Origin: an uncultured Verrucomicrobia subdivision 3 bacterium | GTDB taxonomy: Bacteria; Verrucomicrobiota; Verrucomicrobiia; Limisphaerales; UBA8199 | Length of the DNA stretch: 33,997 bases | Reading direction: 5' to 3' | Assembly: GCA_903912925.1 (NCBI GenBank) | Contig: CAIWJG010000332.1 | Coordinates: 1-33,997, forward strand | Part shown: positions 15,471-23,827 of the stretch, one piece after another | Layout of the letters: the number at the start of each line of letters is the position of its first letter | Position numbering within the stretch: the first letter of the stretch is position 1 | Notes under the pieces: generated by a model | What the model was told of the DNA's origin: nothing | The model's input: only the letters and a program-made list of their open reading frames with translations | Databases searched by the model: none | Position numbers and translations under genes: made by a program

Positions 15471-16280
15471 TCACATGTATCCGTCGCGCCGGAGCTTCTC
15501 GAAGGCGTCTTCGCTCTCCTGGTCCTGCGCCCGGCCGGCGCGCTCGGGCGTGCGGTTGTGGCGCAGCTCCTCGACGATCTCCCGAACTGAACTGGCTTGG
15601 GACTTGATGGGGGACGTGCACGGGTAACAGCCGATGCTGCGGTAACGCTCTCCCTTCTCGTTGGCGAAGTAGAGGGGGATGACCGGGATGTTCTCGCGCT
15701 CGATGTATTCCCAGATGTTCAGCTCGGTCCAATGCAGCAGCGGGTGGATGCGGATATGGGTGCCCGGCTCAAAATCCGTCTTGAACTGGCTCCACAACTC
15801 GGGCGGCTGGTCCTCGACATTCCACTCCATGTTCTTGTCCCGCGGGCTAAAGTAGCGCTCCTTGGCCCGGGTCGGCTCCTCATCGCGGCGGACGCCGACG
15901 ATGACGCCGGTGTAGTGGTGCTCGTGGAGCACGGCCTGGAGGGCGTCCTTCTTCAGGATGCCGCAGCACTCGACCCGCGTGGCATTGCCGTCCGGAAAGG
16001 TGCGTTTGGCCTTGAGCGCCTCCTCGTTCTGGCCCACGACAAGCTGGAGTTTCCACTCGCGGCACAGCTTGTCGCGGTACTGGATCATGCTGGGGATCTT
16101 GTAGGTTGTGTCCACATGCACCAGCGGGAAGGGTACATGGCCAAAGAATGCCTTGCGGGCCAGCCACAGCAGCACGGTTGAGTCTTTGCCAATGCTCCAC
16201 AGCATCGCCAGGCGCTCAAACTTGTTGAACGCCTCGCGCAGGATGTAGATGCTTTGGCTTTCCAGTTCGTCCAGCAGCAT
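15471..16280 (-). CDS. cysD: Sulfate adenylyltransferase subunit 2 (CysD-type PAPS-reductase fold)
   Basis: CysD activates sulfate with ATP to adenylyl sulfate, normally together with the GTPase CysN. The 269-residue protein has the PP-loop [20 protein letters not shown] (SIGKDS at 29-34; many relatives have SGGKDS) and [16 protein letters not shown]. It also has [20 protein letters not shown], the [10 protein letters not shown] helix and [13 protein letters not shown] near the C-terminus, all typical of CysD. No cysN is next to it in the window: the upstream neighbour is a divergent gene and the downstream one is nadE. A related PP-loop enzyme with another role cannot be ruled out. Confidence 0.85.
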   Translation of the reverse strand: MLLDELESQSIYILREAFNKFERLAMLWSIGKDSTVLLWLARKAFFGHVPFPLVHVDTTYKIPSMIQYRDKLCREWKLQLVVGQNEEALKAKRTFPDGNATRVECCGILKKDALQAVLHEHHYTGVIVGVRRDEEPTRAKERYFSPRDKNMEWNVEDQPPELWSQFKTDFEPGTHIRIHPLLHWTELNIWEYIERENIPVIPLYFANEKGERYRSIGCYPCTSPIKSQASSVREIVEELRHNRTPERAGRAQDQESEDAFEKLRRDGYM

Positions 16281-16372
16281 AAATAGACGGCCCGCAGCGT
16301 GGCCTTATTCCCGCGCTAGAGCAAGCAAACACGCCCCGGTTGCGACCTCAAGTGCGCATCCCACATTTTTCC

Positions 16373-16450
16373 GGAGCGCGGACATTCTTGTCCGCCGGTG
16401 GGCTTGCGGGTTAACCATCACGCAAAGGCGGACAAGAATGTCCGCGCTCC
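16373..16450. repeat. 24-bp perfect palindromic repeat (GCGGACATTCTTGTCCGC type)
   Basis: Arms at 16373-16396 and 16427-16450 are exact reverse complements (left arm begins ggagcgcggacattcttg), separated by 30 nt that themselves contain ttgcg/cgcaa. The element lies between the divergent cysD and GH-like genes. Spurious translations of this unit (ADILVRR, RTRMSALQ) are familiar to me from many predicted proteins of this phylum, so I take it as a dispersed REP-like element. That familiarity is memory and not a search result. Confidence 0.8.
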
Positions 16451-16536
16451 AGTCGCCCGTGCCAACAACGTTGGAAAAATCTAAGATGCGCACGCCGTGA
16501 AGATCAAAGCCAGCGCGGTCGAGCGGTGGAACTAGC

Positions 16537-17208
16537 ATGATGCGAAGAATGCTGATCGGTTGGAGTTTTGCAGCGCTGGCGCTACTTCTTACCAGTAAGG
16601 CCATCGCGGAGGACCGGCCCGTGGAACCGCCCGGTTTATCCGTTCGGGAGGGCCAACTCGTTTTGGCTGGCCGGCCGTATCGTGGGGTAGGCGCCAACTA
16701 CTTCGACCTGTTTCTACGAATCCTGCATGAGCCGACTAACTCGACCAGCCTTCGCGGACTGGAAGAGCTCTGCCGGGCCGGCATTCCCTTCGTGCGGTTT
16801 GCGACGGCGTTTAGGGAACGGGAGGCGCAGAGGGTAGTGACGGCATGGACCACGAACCGGCTCGAATGGCTCCGCTGGCTGAAGGGCATCGCACGTGAGA
16901 AGCAAGGACCGCTTTGGGTGGGCGAGTTTGGGCTCCCCTCCGGAACCAACCTCGACCTTCGTGCCGACTTTGATCAACTGCTCACCGACCTCGAGGCAGC
17001 GAAGGTGGATTTGGCGGCTTTCTGGGTGTTTGACCTGGATGGCCAGAAGAACACCTGGAGCGTGACTCCCACCAATGACCGCGCTTTCATGCTGCGGGGG
17101 GCCGCTGAGGCCAACCGCCGCTGGAATCGCGCCCTTGCCGGTGCGAATCGGGGCATCCCTGATAATAGGGATACCGCCTCGATGGGCCTTCAGCCACAAT
17201 CACGATGA
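16537..17208 (+). CDS. GH5-like glycoside hydrolase with large internal deletion
   Basis: This 223-residue frame has a signal peptide (MLIGWSFAALALLLTSKAIA). It then shows the start of a clan-A (beta/alpha)8 hydrolase, GRPYRGVGANYFDLFLRIL and AGIPFVRF. Near residue 90 it jumps to sequence belonging to the end of the barrel, QRVVTAWTTNRLEWLRWL, PLWVGEFG with the presumed nucleophile Glu130, and LAAFWVFDLDGQ. Strands 2-6, including the acid/base glutamate region, are missing, and the length is about half of the usual 370-400. An inactive relic or a recent deletion is likely, although the frame stays open. Its 3' end, including the following hairpin, is partly duplicated at 23585-23715. Confidence 0.65.
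   Translation: MMRRMLIGWSFAALALLLTSKAIAEDRPVEPPGLSVREGQLVLAGRPYRGVGANYFDLFLRILHEPTNSTSLRGLEELCRAGIPFVRFATAFREREAQRVVTAWTTNRLEWLRWLKGIAREKQGPLWVGEFGLPSGTNLDLRADFDQLLTDLEAAKVDLAAFWVFDLDGQKNTWSVTPTNDRAFMLRGAAEANRRWNRALAGANRGIPDNRDTASMGLQPQSR
17152..17175. repeat. ATCCCT-loop-AGGGAT hairpin, copy A
   Basis: ggcatccctgataatagggat folds into a stem of ggYatccct arms with the loop gataat. It lies inside the last codons of the GH-like gene. Near-identical copies occur at 23690-23713 and 29214-29234, each after a gene end and upstream of a gene for an exported protein. Confidence 0.75.
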
Positions 17209-17294
17209 ATTTCAACCAGCGCCTATGACATGACCTCGGGAATCAATAGCACAACCAGACAGACCATTAAACGCACCAAAACCCAGATCCTCCT

Positions 17295-20200
17295 ATGAAA
17301 CATCCAAACCTCAATAAAACCAGCCAACGTATCCTGGCTCTCGCGCTCGCGGGAGTCATCGGAATCCCAGCCGTTCTAAACGCGGCAACCGTCTCAATGA
17401 CGGCCAGTGATGCCGCCGGGGCCTCTTCGTTCAATACCGCCGGCAAATGGAGCCCAGCTGCGGCACCGAGTTCGGGTAATAGCTATTCCACCGCCGGTTT
17501 TACTTTGCGAACGCCGACCACCGCAAATCCAAGCCCCTTCGCCGGAGACTCGCTCAGCCTTGATTATAGTGGCGCGGGTATTGGTGGTGGTCATACCCTT
17601 GGATTGTCAATAAAAACCCCCGTCGGCTCCACCGTAACGGTGCCTAATCTGTATCTCAATCGTGCAGCGATCTTACAGGCACAGGGACAGGGCGTGGAGA
17701 CGGTTGCCGGCAACATCACCGTGCTGGCCACCTCGTTCCTGGGTGCAGGGGCAACCAACCGGGTGTTGGCAATCAGCGCGCCCATCAGCAGCAGCACAAA
17801 TTCGGTGACTATCGGCATCCTCGGTGATGGGAGCGGTGCCGCCAGCGCTGGCGGCGTAGTTCAGTTGCTGGGAGACAACAGCGCGTATCAAGGCAGTTGG
17901 TATATTTGCGCCACCAGCGGCGATATTTTCGGAGGCTACTGCGCAGCATTGCAGGTGGGCAACGGGGGCACGAACGGCAACTTGGGGTCCGGTAGCGTCA
18001 CCAATAACTACCGACTGGTGTTTAATCGCTCGGACAGCCTGGTGGTGAGCAACGTCATCAGTGGCAGCGGCAGTGTGACCATGGCTGGCTTGGGGCAGGT
18101 CACTTTGACCGGTGCCAACACTTACAGCGGCGCAACCATTGTCAACGCAGGCACGCTGGCCGTGGGGGTCGGCAGTTCCCTGACCAGCAGCTCGGCGATC
18201 TCGCTGAACAACGGCGCTATTCTGGATGTCTCGGCCGTCGCGGGGTTCGGGCTGGCCCCGGGCCAAAGCCTGGCGGGCAGCGGGACCGTTACCGGCGCAG
18301 TAACTTCTGTTACCGGCGCTACGCTTTTCCCCGGTAACACTAACGGCGGCACATTGACGGTTAATGGCAACATGAGCTTGGGCGATTGCTCCATGCTCTG
18401 GAACCTGAATACTGCGTCCTTGACGGGCGGCACGAATGCCCTGAACGACCTGCTCGTGGTCAACGGCAACCTGGCCTTGACTCCGGGGATCACCGCGCAT
18501 CTGGTTTTCCCCGGTGGCGGCATCCCGGTTCCCGGCACTTATACCCTGTGCCAATGCACCGGCACCCTCAGTGGTGCCGCTGCCGATTTGACTACCACGC
18601 TGGGCAACAACAACTATACGGCCACGTTCTTTTTGAACACCCACGCCTCACCAGCGATCGTTGCCGTGAACATCGCCCCCGTGCAGGTCACCAACGCCAA
18701 TCCGCAGAACCTTGTGTGGACCGGCCAGAATGGCTGGGATTGGGACACGACCACACCCAACTGGAATACTACTGGCGGCCTGAACACCAACTTTAACTAT
18801 GGGGACTACGTCCTATTTAACGACACCACCTATAGTACCTATGTGAACCTTATAGCGGCCGTGCCGGGCTCGACGACAGTGGACACCGCATCTATCTACA
18901 ACTTCGTCACCGCTGGCGGCTCCATCAGCGGGCCAGGTGGCCTGACCAAGCTGGGCTCCGGGACCCTGATCCTTGATCTCAATAATGACTACGCCGGCGG
19001 CACTCTGATTCAAGCTGGCGTGGTGCAGGTCGGCTACTACGACGCCGTTGGCTCGCTCGGCCTGGGCGCGGTCACGAACAATGGCGCGATCGTCCTGACC
19101 CGGAGTGATGCCGCCGGGATATTGCCCAACGCCATCAGCGGCACGGGCAGCGTCACCATGAGCGGATCAGGCACGGCAACGTTGAGCGGGGACAACAGTT
19201 ATAGCGGCGGCACGACTGTCAATGCTGGGACGCTTAAGCTCGGCAGCGCGACAGCGCTAGGGGCGGCGAGCAGCTCCACGCTCGTGAACTACGGCGCAGT
19301 CCTGGACCTCAACGGCCAGCCGGACGGGTCGCTGGAGTTGTTCTCAATCAGTGGTCCCGGGACCGGCACCGGAGCGTTGGTCAACAACAGCTCGACCGCG
19401 GTCATCCTGAGTGGCGCAGTCACCCTCGCCAGCGACGCCACTGTGGGCGGGAGCGGAAACATGACGCTCAGCGGTGAAATCAGCGGGACCTTTGGCCTCA
19501 CCAAGGCCGGCGCTGGCACGACGACGCTCACCGCTCCGAATGCCTTCACGGGTGCGACGGTGGTCAGTGGTGGCACCTTGGATCTCCAAAACGGCCATGC
19601 CCTGGGCACTTCGCCGACGGTCACCATCAATAGCGGCGCCAACCTTCTGCAATTGGATGGCGGCATCACCATCGCCGGCGTCAGCCTGACCGACAATACC
19701 ACCACCTCGGGCGCTTACGGCCTGCAAGGGAACACAGGGAACAACGTTTGGGATGGACCGGTAACACTAGGAGCCAACTATGCCCGCTTCGGTTCCATCC
19801 CCAGCGGCACCGGGCTCAATATCACTGGCACGGTGGATGACGGCGGCCTCGGCTACGGGATCATGATCCGCGGCGTTTCCTTCGACGGCGTCGTCCAACT
19901 TAGTGGCACCAATACCTACCTTGGCAGCACCGCCATTACTGTGGGATGGCTGCGACTTGGGAACGCCAACGCCTTGCCGGCTGGGACGGTGGTAGGTGTG
20001 CTCAATCACAACTCTGCGCGTCTGGACTTGGCGGGCTTCTCGCCCCCAATTGCCGGTTTGGTTGGCGAGGGCTGGGTCGTCAATTCGGCAGGCTCGCTTT
20101 CAACGCTGACACTCAATATCAACAGCGCGATCAACTATTCCAACAAACTATTTAATGCCACCACCGTCCCGTGGGGGGGGCCGGGCTCCAACATCTTCGG

Positions 20201-21020
20201 CGGAGTGATCCAGGGGCAAGTTGGCGTAACCCTGGCTGGCGAGCCGGGCACGGTTCTGGTCTTCACGAACGCCAACACGTATAGCGGCGACACCACCATT
20301 GCCTCGGGCAGCCTCATTCTTGGACCCACTGGCGGCATCACCGGATCCTCGAATATTATCGTGGCCAGTGGCGCTACTTTGGACACTTCAGCCAAGACCG
20401 GCGGCTTCACCCTCGGCGCAACCCAGACGCTCAAGGGCAACGGCACGGTGCTGGGCAACGTGACCGCTAATGGCACGGTTGCTCCCGGCGCCTCGATCGG
20501 CACACTGAGCTTTGGCAATAACCTGGCACTTGAGGCCGGCAGCACCACCGCGGTTGAGGTCCAGTCGGACGGTGGCTGCGACCAGCTTGTTTGCGGCGGC
20601 ACGCTGACTTACGGCGGCACGTTGCAGGTCACCAACCTGGCGGGGACACTGACGACCAACCACACGTTCAAGCTGTTCACCGCCGCCGGTTACTCCGGCG
20701 CGTTTGCCAACGTTACGCCGGCTCCCGCCGCGGGGTTGGCGTGGAATACCGATACGCTGCTGGTGGATGGCACGCTGCGAATCGCGGCCACCGCCCTGAA
20801 CCCGACGAACATCACCGCCGTGGTGATCGGCGGCAACACCCTGCAACTGTCCTGGCCGGTGGACCACAAAGGCTGGTCTTTGCAGGCGCAGACGAACTCG
20901 GCTGGCGCGGGTCTGAGCACCAATTGGTTCCACGTTCCGAATTCCAGCGCTGTGAACGAGATGACCATGCCGATCGACCCGGCCGATGGGTCGGTGTTCT
21001 TCCGGTTGGTTTATCCGTGA
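17295..21020 (+). CDS. PATR (autotransporter-associated beta-strand) repeat surface protein 1
   Basis: This exported protein has 1241 residues. A signal peptide (ILALALAGVIGIPAVLNAA) is followed by a Ser/Thr/Gly-rich domain. At least six PATR repeats of the NTYSGxTxVNAGTL type follow, near residues 268, 548, 623, 735, 867 and 988, which predict a long right-handed beta-helix. A Verrucomicrobiota-style C-terminal beta-sandwich starts with LQLSWPVDHKGWSLQAQTNS and ends in SVFFRLVYP. No outer-membrane barrel is visible, so despite the repeat name it is not a complete autotransporter; it may be secreted or surface-attached by another route. The function is unknown (adhesin or matrix protein plausible). 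It is a close paralogue of the next gene. Confidence 0.85.
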   Translation: MKHPNLNKTSQRILALALAGVIGIPAVLNAATVSMTASDAAGASSFNTAGKWSPAAAPSSGNSYSTAGFTLRTPTTANPSPFAGDSLSLDYSGAGIGGGHTLGLSIKTPVGSTVTVPNLYLNRAAILQAQGQGVETVAGNITVLATSFLGAGATNRVLAISAPISSSTNSVTIGILGDGSGAASAGGVVQLLGDNSAYQGSWYICATSGDIFGGYCAALQVGNGGTNGNLGSGSVTNNYRLVFNRSDSLVVSNVISGSGSVTMAGLGQVTLTGANTYSGATIVNAGTLAVGVGSSLTSSSAISLNNGAILDVSAVAGFGLAPGQSLAGSGTVTGAVTSVTGATLFPGNTNGGTLTVNGNMSLGDCSMLWNLNTASLTGGTNALNDLLVVNGNLALTPGITAHLVFPGGGIPVPGTYTLCQCTGTLSGAAADLTTTLGNNNYTATFFLNTHASPAIVAVNIAPVQVTNANPQNLVWTGQNGWDWDTTTPNWNTTGGLNTNFNYGDYVLFNDTTYSTYVNLIAAVPGSTTVDTASIYNFVTAGGSISGPGGLTKLGSGTLILDLNNDYAGGTLIQAGVVQVGYYDAVGSLGLGAVTNNGAIVLTRSDAAGILPNAISGTGSVTMSGSGTATLSGDNSYSGGTTVNAGTLKLGSATALGAASSSTLVNYGAVLDLNGQPDGSLELFSISGPGTGTGALVNNSSTAVILSGAVTLASDATVGGSGNMTLSGEISGTFGLTKAGAGTTTLTAPNAFTGATVVSGGTLDLQNGHALGTSPTVTINSGANLLQLDGGITIAGVSLTDNTTTSGAYGLQGNTGNNVWDGPVTLGANYARFGSIPSGTGLNITGTVDDGGLGYGIMIRGVSFDGVVQLSGTNTYLGSTAITVGWLRLGNANALPAGTVVGVLNHNSARLDLAGFSPPIAGLVGEGWVVNSAGSLSTLTLNINSAINYSNKLFNATTVPWGGPGSNIFGGVIQGQVGVTLAGEPGTVLVFTNANTYSGDTTIASGSLILGPTGGITGSSNIIVASGATLDTSAKTGGFTLGATQTLKGNGTVLGNVTANGTVAPGASIGTLSFGNNLALEAGSTTAVEVQSDGGCDQLVCGGTLTYGGTLQVTNLAGTLTTNHTFKLFTAAGYSGAFANVTPAPAAGLAWNTDTLLVDGTLRIAATALNPTNITAVVIGGNTLQLSWPVDHKGWSLQAQTNSAGAGLSTNWFHVPNSSAVNEMTMPIDPADGSVFFRLVYP

Positions 21021-21041
21021 GTCGAGTTCTGAGACGACTCA
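21018..21041 (+). terminator. Hairpin at the stop codon of the first PATR gene
   Basis: TGAGTCG (which includes the TGA stop) pairs with CGACTCA across a 10-nt loop. There is no T tract, so a terminator role is tentative; the stronger hairpin 46 bp further on may do the work. Confidence 0.35.
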
Positions 21042-21086
21042 GTGAGACCGCATTCGTGACCCCGCGTGGGGGGGCATGAAGCGAGG

Positions 21087-21115
21087 CGGGCCGCCGGTGG
21101 GGTTCCGGCGGCCCG
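21087..21115 (+). terminator. Strong GC hairpin between the two PATR genes
   Basis: cgggccgccgg (21087-21097) and ccggcggcccg (21105-21115) form a perfect 11-bp stem with a 7-nt loop. It lies 67 bp after the first PATR gene and 45 bp before the ATG at 21160, so it probably separates the two transcripts; a T tract is lacking. Its presence argues against the earlier possible start at 21076 for the second gene. Confidence 0.55.
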
Positions 21116-21159
21116 TCCAATATTCCGACGATGGTGGCAGCGCGGGCGCAGAAGAGAGA

Positions 21160-23562
21160 ATGACACGAACACTTCGAAATTGCCTGGCGGCCGCGATTGC
21201 GGGAGTCGTGGGAATCCCAGCCGTTCTAAACGCGGCGAAGGTCTCAATGACCGCTAGCGATACGAATGGTGCGGCCACTTCTTTCAATAGCGCCGGCAAT
21301 TGGAGCAATGCCCAGACGCCCGGTTCGGGCAACGACTATTTCACCGCCGGCTATCTGCTGCGGACACCCAACATCGGAACCTCGAACTACTTTGCCGGCA
21401 CTTCGCTCAGTCTCGATTTTAACGCGGTTAACCCCTGGCTGGTGGGCCTGAGCATGAAACACCCCTCCTCCGGCTCCGTACGGGTGGATAATCTGAAGTT
21501 CAACGGCGGAGCGATCCTCAATGGCCAAGGGGGCACCATGAAAGTTTACGGCACCATCACCGTGCTGAGCAACGCCTGGCTGAATGCGGGGAGCAGCGGC
21601 CGGACTTTGGCGATCTACGCCCCCGTCAGCGGTGGCAGCACGAATACGATCAACGTCAGCGATACTGCCGGAACCACCGCGGGCGGCACCGTTCAGTTGC
21701 TGGGAGATAACAGCGGGTATAGCGGCAACTGGTACATCATTAGCGCCACTGGGGCGATGTTGCAGGTGGGCAATGGTGGCACCAGCGGCAGCTTGGGGTC
21801 CGGCAACGTCACCAATAATTACGAGCTGATGTTCAATCGCTCGGACAACATTACGGTGAACAATGTCATCAGTGGCAGCGGCAGCGTGCTTATCGCCGGC
21901 CCGGGCCGGGTCACTTTGAGCGGCGCCAACACCTGCAGCGGCGCGACCGTCATCAGCGGGGGCACACTGGCCTTGGGTGCTGGCGGTTCCATCGCCGGCA
22001 GCCCGGTGATCTCGTTGGCCAGCGGCGCCAGTCTGGATGTCTCGGCCGTCGCCAGATTTGGATTGGCCTCGGGCCAAACGCTGGCGGGCAGCGGGACTGT
22101 TATCGGCGCGGTGACTTCCGTTTCCGGCGCCACGCTCTCCCCCGGCGACACTGCCAGCGGCACATTGACAGTTAATGGCGACGTAACGTTGGGCGCCGGC
22201 ACATTGCGCTGGGACCTGAACACTCCCAACGTAACCGGCGGCACTAACGATTTGCTCGTGGTCGATGGCAACCTGGCCTTGGGCCCGGCTATTACCGTGA
22301 GCCTGGTTTTCCCGAACGGCATCCCGGTTCCCGGCACCTATACCCTATGCCAATGCACCGGCACCCTCACCGGTGACGCTGCCGATCTCACCAGCAATTT
22401 GGGCACCAATAGCGCCAGTTTCTCCCTCAACACCGCCGCCTCGCCCAAGACCGTCACCGTTACGGTCAACGGTTCTAGCCTGCCGCCGGCCACAAATTCA
22501 CTGCAACTGATCAAGGTTTATCTGCAAGGCGGCCAGTCGAACGCCGACGGACGCGCGCTGACCAATGGCTTGCCCGCCAGCCTCTTCCAACCCCAAGCCG
22601 ATGTTCCATTTTACTATTATCTCACCGGCGGCGCGGCCAATGGCGACGGCACCCTGGGCACGCTCACCACCCTGCGGCCCGGTTGCTCAGCTACGGGAAG
22701 CACCACGTTCGGCCCCGAACTGAGCTTCGGCCGCACCCTGGCGAACCACATTGCGCTTACGAACCAAGTGCCCGCCAGCGCCGTCCGGGTGGCTATTGTA
22801 AAGTACGCGCACGGGGGCACTTCGTTGGCCTCCAACTGGAAGGCCAACGGCAACAGCACAACCAACGGCGACGGCCCCGATTACCTCATCTTTCAAAAGG
22901 TCGTCAGCGCGAGCCTGTCCCGCCTGGCGGCGGCGTATCCCGGCACAGCGATCGAGCTGGATGGCATGATTTGGGTCCAGGGAGAAACCGACATTAACGA
23001 TGGCGCCGCTGCGTCCGCCGCCTACGGCACCAATCTGGTGCGTTTCATCAACGATCTGCGCCTCACATATGCCACGAACCAACCCTGCGGCACGAACCTG
23101 CCCTTTTTCTTGAGCCGAATTTCTACCAATCAAACCGTCTATTCCGATCTCTCCGGCACCAACTATCCAAATTACCTGTTGCTGCGCGCCGGGCAGGCGC
23201 AGGTCACAGCGACGGTGACGAACGTTTACATGATCGACACCGACGGCATAAACTTCACGATGAACAGCGACCACCTGCACTTCAACACCGGGGGCCAGCA
23301 GGCGATGGGCGCGGCGTTCGGCCAGGCCGTCATTGGCGCCCTGCCTGCGCCTTGGCTCCAGGCGCCGGCCAAATCCGACAACAGTTGGCGCCTGACCTTT
23401 GGGGGAGTTTCCGGGACAGCCCATTCGTTGGAGCGCGCCCCGTTCATGGCTGGCCCATGGACAGTGCTGACGAACATTGTGCTGGGGCCGCTTGGGCGCA
23501 CGAGCTATGACGACCAGAACGCGCCCGGCACCGGCGCCTTCTACCGGGTAATCCGGCCCTGA
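21160..23562 (+). CDS. PATR repeat protein fused to SASA/SGNH-type carbohydrate esterase
   Basis: The 800-residue protein starts at ATG 21160, after a gaagagaga ribosome binding site. Its signal peptide (CLAAAIAGVVGIPAVLNAA) is almost that of the preceding paralogue, and residues 25-440 match that paralogue including one PATR repeat (NTCSGATVISGGTLALG). From about 450 it becomes a sialate O-acetylesterase-like (SASA, SGNH) domain. That domain has GGQSNADGRA with Ser460 as nucleophile, the oxyanion phrase YAHGGTSLASNW, WVQGETDIND, and the catalytic DHLHFN with Asp704/His705-His707. SASA enzymes remove acetyl groups from sugars. A short C-terminal module ends in AFYRVIRP. A surface esterase acting on acetylated polysaccharide is the likely role. 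Confidence 0.85.
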   Translation: MTRTLRNCLAAAIAGVVGIPAVLNAAKVSMTASDTNGAATSFNSAGNWSNAQTPGSGNDYFTAGYLLRTPNIGTSNYFAGTSLSLDFNAVNPWLVGLSMKHPSSGSVRVDNLKFNGGAILNGQGGTMKVYGTITVLSNAWLNAGSSGRTLAIYAPVSGGSTNTINVSDTAGTTAGGTVQLLGDNSGYSGNWYIISATGAMLQVGNGGTSGSLGSGNVTNNYELMFNRSDNITVNNVISGSGSVLIAGPGRVTLSGANTCSGATVISGGTLALGAGGSIAGSPVISLASGASLDVSAVARFGLASGQTLAGSGTVIGAVTSVSGATLSPGDTASGTLTVNGDVTLGAGTLRWDLNTPNVTGGTNDLLVVDGNLALGPAITVSLVFPNGIPVPGTYTLCQCTGTLTGDAADLTSNLGTNSASFSLNTAASPKTVTVTVNGSSLPPATNSLQLIKVYLQGGQSNADGRALTNGLPASLFQPQADVPFYYYLTGGAANGDGTLGTLTTLRPGCSATGSTTFGPELSFGRTLANHIALTNQVPASAVRVAIVKYAHGGTSLASNWKANGNSTTNGDGPDYLIFQKVVSASLSRLAAAYPGTAIELDGMIWVQGETDINDGAAASAAYGTNLVRFINDLRLTYATNQPCGTNLPFFLSRISTNQTVYSDLSGTNYPNYLLLRAGQAQVTATVTNVYMIDTDGINFTMNSDHLHFNTGGQQAMGAAFGQAVIGALPAPWLQAPAKSDNSWRLTFGGVSGTAHSLERAPFMAGPWTVLTNIVLGPLGRTSYDDQNAPGTGAFYRVIRP

Positions 23563-23584
23563 ACCAACCCGGGCTTTTCCAGAT

Positions 23585-23690
23585 GGCACAGCAGTGCTCC
23601 TGGAGCGTGACTCTCTCCAATGACAGGGCGTTCACGCAGCGGCTGGCCGCTGAGGCCAACCGCCGGTGGAGTCGTGGGCGCAAAGCCAAG
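23585..23690 (+). pseudogene. 3' remnant of a GH5-like gene
   Basis: The plus strand reads CSWSVTLSNDRAFTQRLAAEANRRW, matching NTWSVTPTNDRAFMLRGAAEANRRW at the end of the truncated hydrolase at 16537-17208, and continues into the same hairpin. Nothing of the catalytic barrel precedes it, so it is a leftover fragment from duplication or recombination. An open frame continues from 23583 to 23831 but beyond residue 45 has no family match. Confidence 0.65.
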
Positions 23691-23713
23691 GCATCCCTGA
23701 TAGTAGGGATACC
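23690..23713. repeat. ATCCCT-loop-AGGGAT hairpin, copy B
   Basis: ggcatccctgatagtagggat has the same stem as copy A with one loop change. It follows the GH remnant and lies about 115 bp before the sulfatase start, a spacing similar to that of copy A before the first PATR gene. Confidence 0.75.
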
Positions 23714-23827
23714 GCTCCCGGAAGCTTGCTGCAATCATTGGGAGCAAATCAATGAAAGCGTCATTATGAAAAGCGAGGCACCGCAGCAAGTGAGCAAAGA
23801 CATACTGATCCCGTTTATCGGGCAACC

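Noticed and set aside
17673..18644. 323-codon frame antisense to the first PATR gene
   Set aside because: Low-complexity shadow of a Gly/Thr/Ser-rich coding sequence; no start signal or motif.
17295..21020. Complete type V autotransporter
   Set aside because: Only the PATR passenger-type repeats are present; no C-terminal 12-strand barrel domain is seen.
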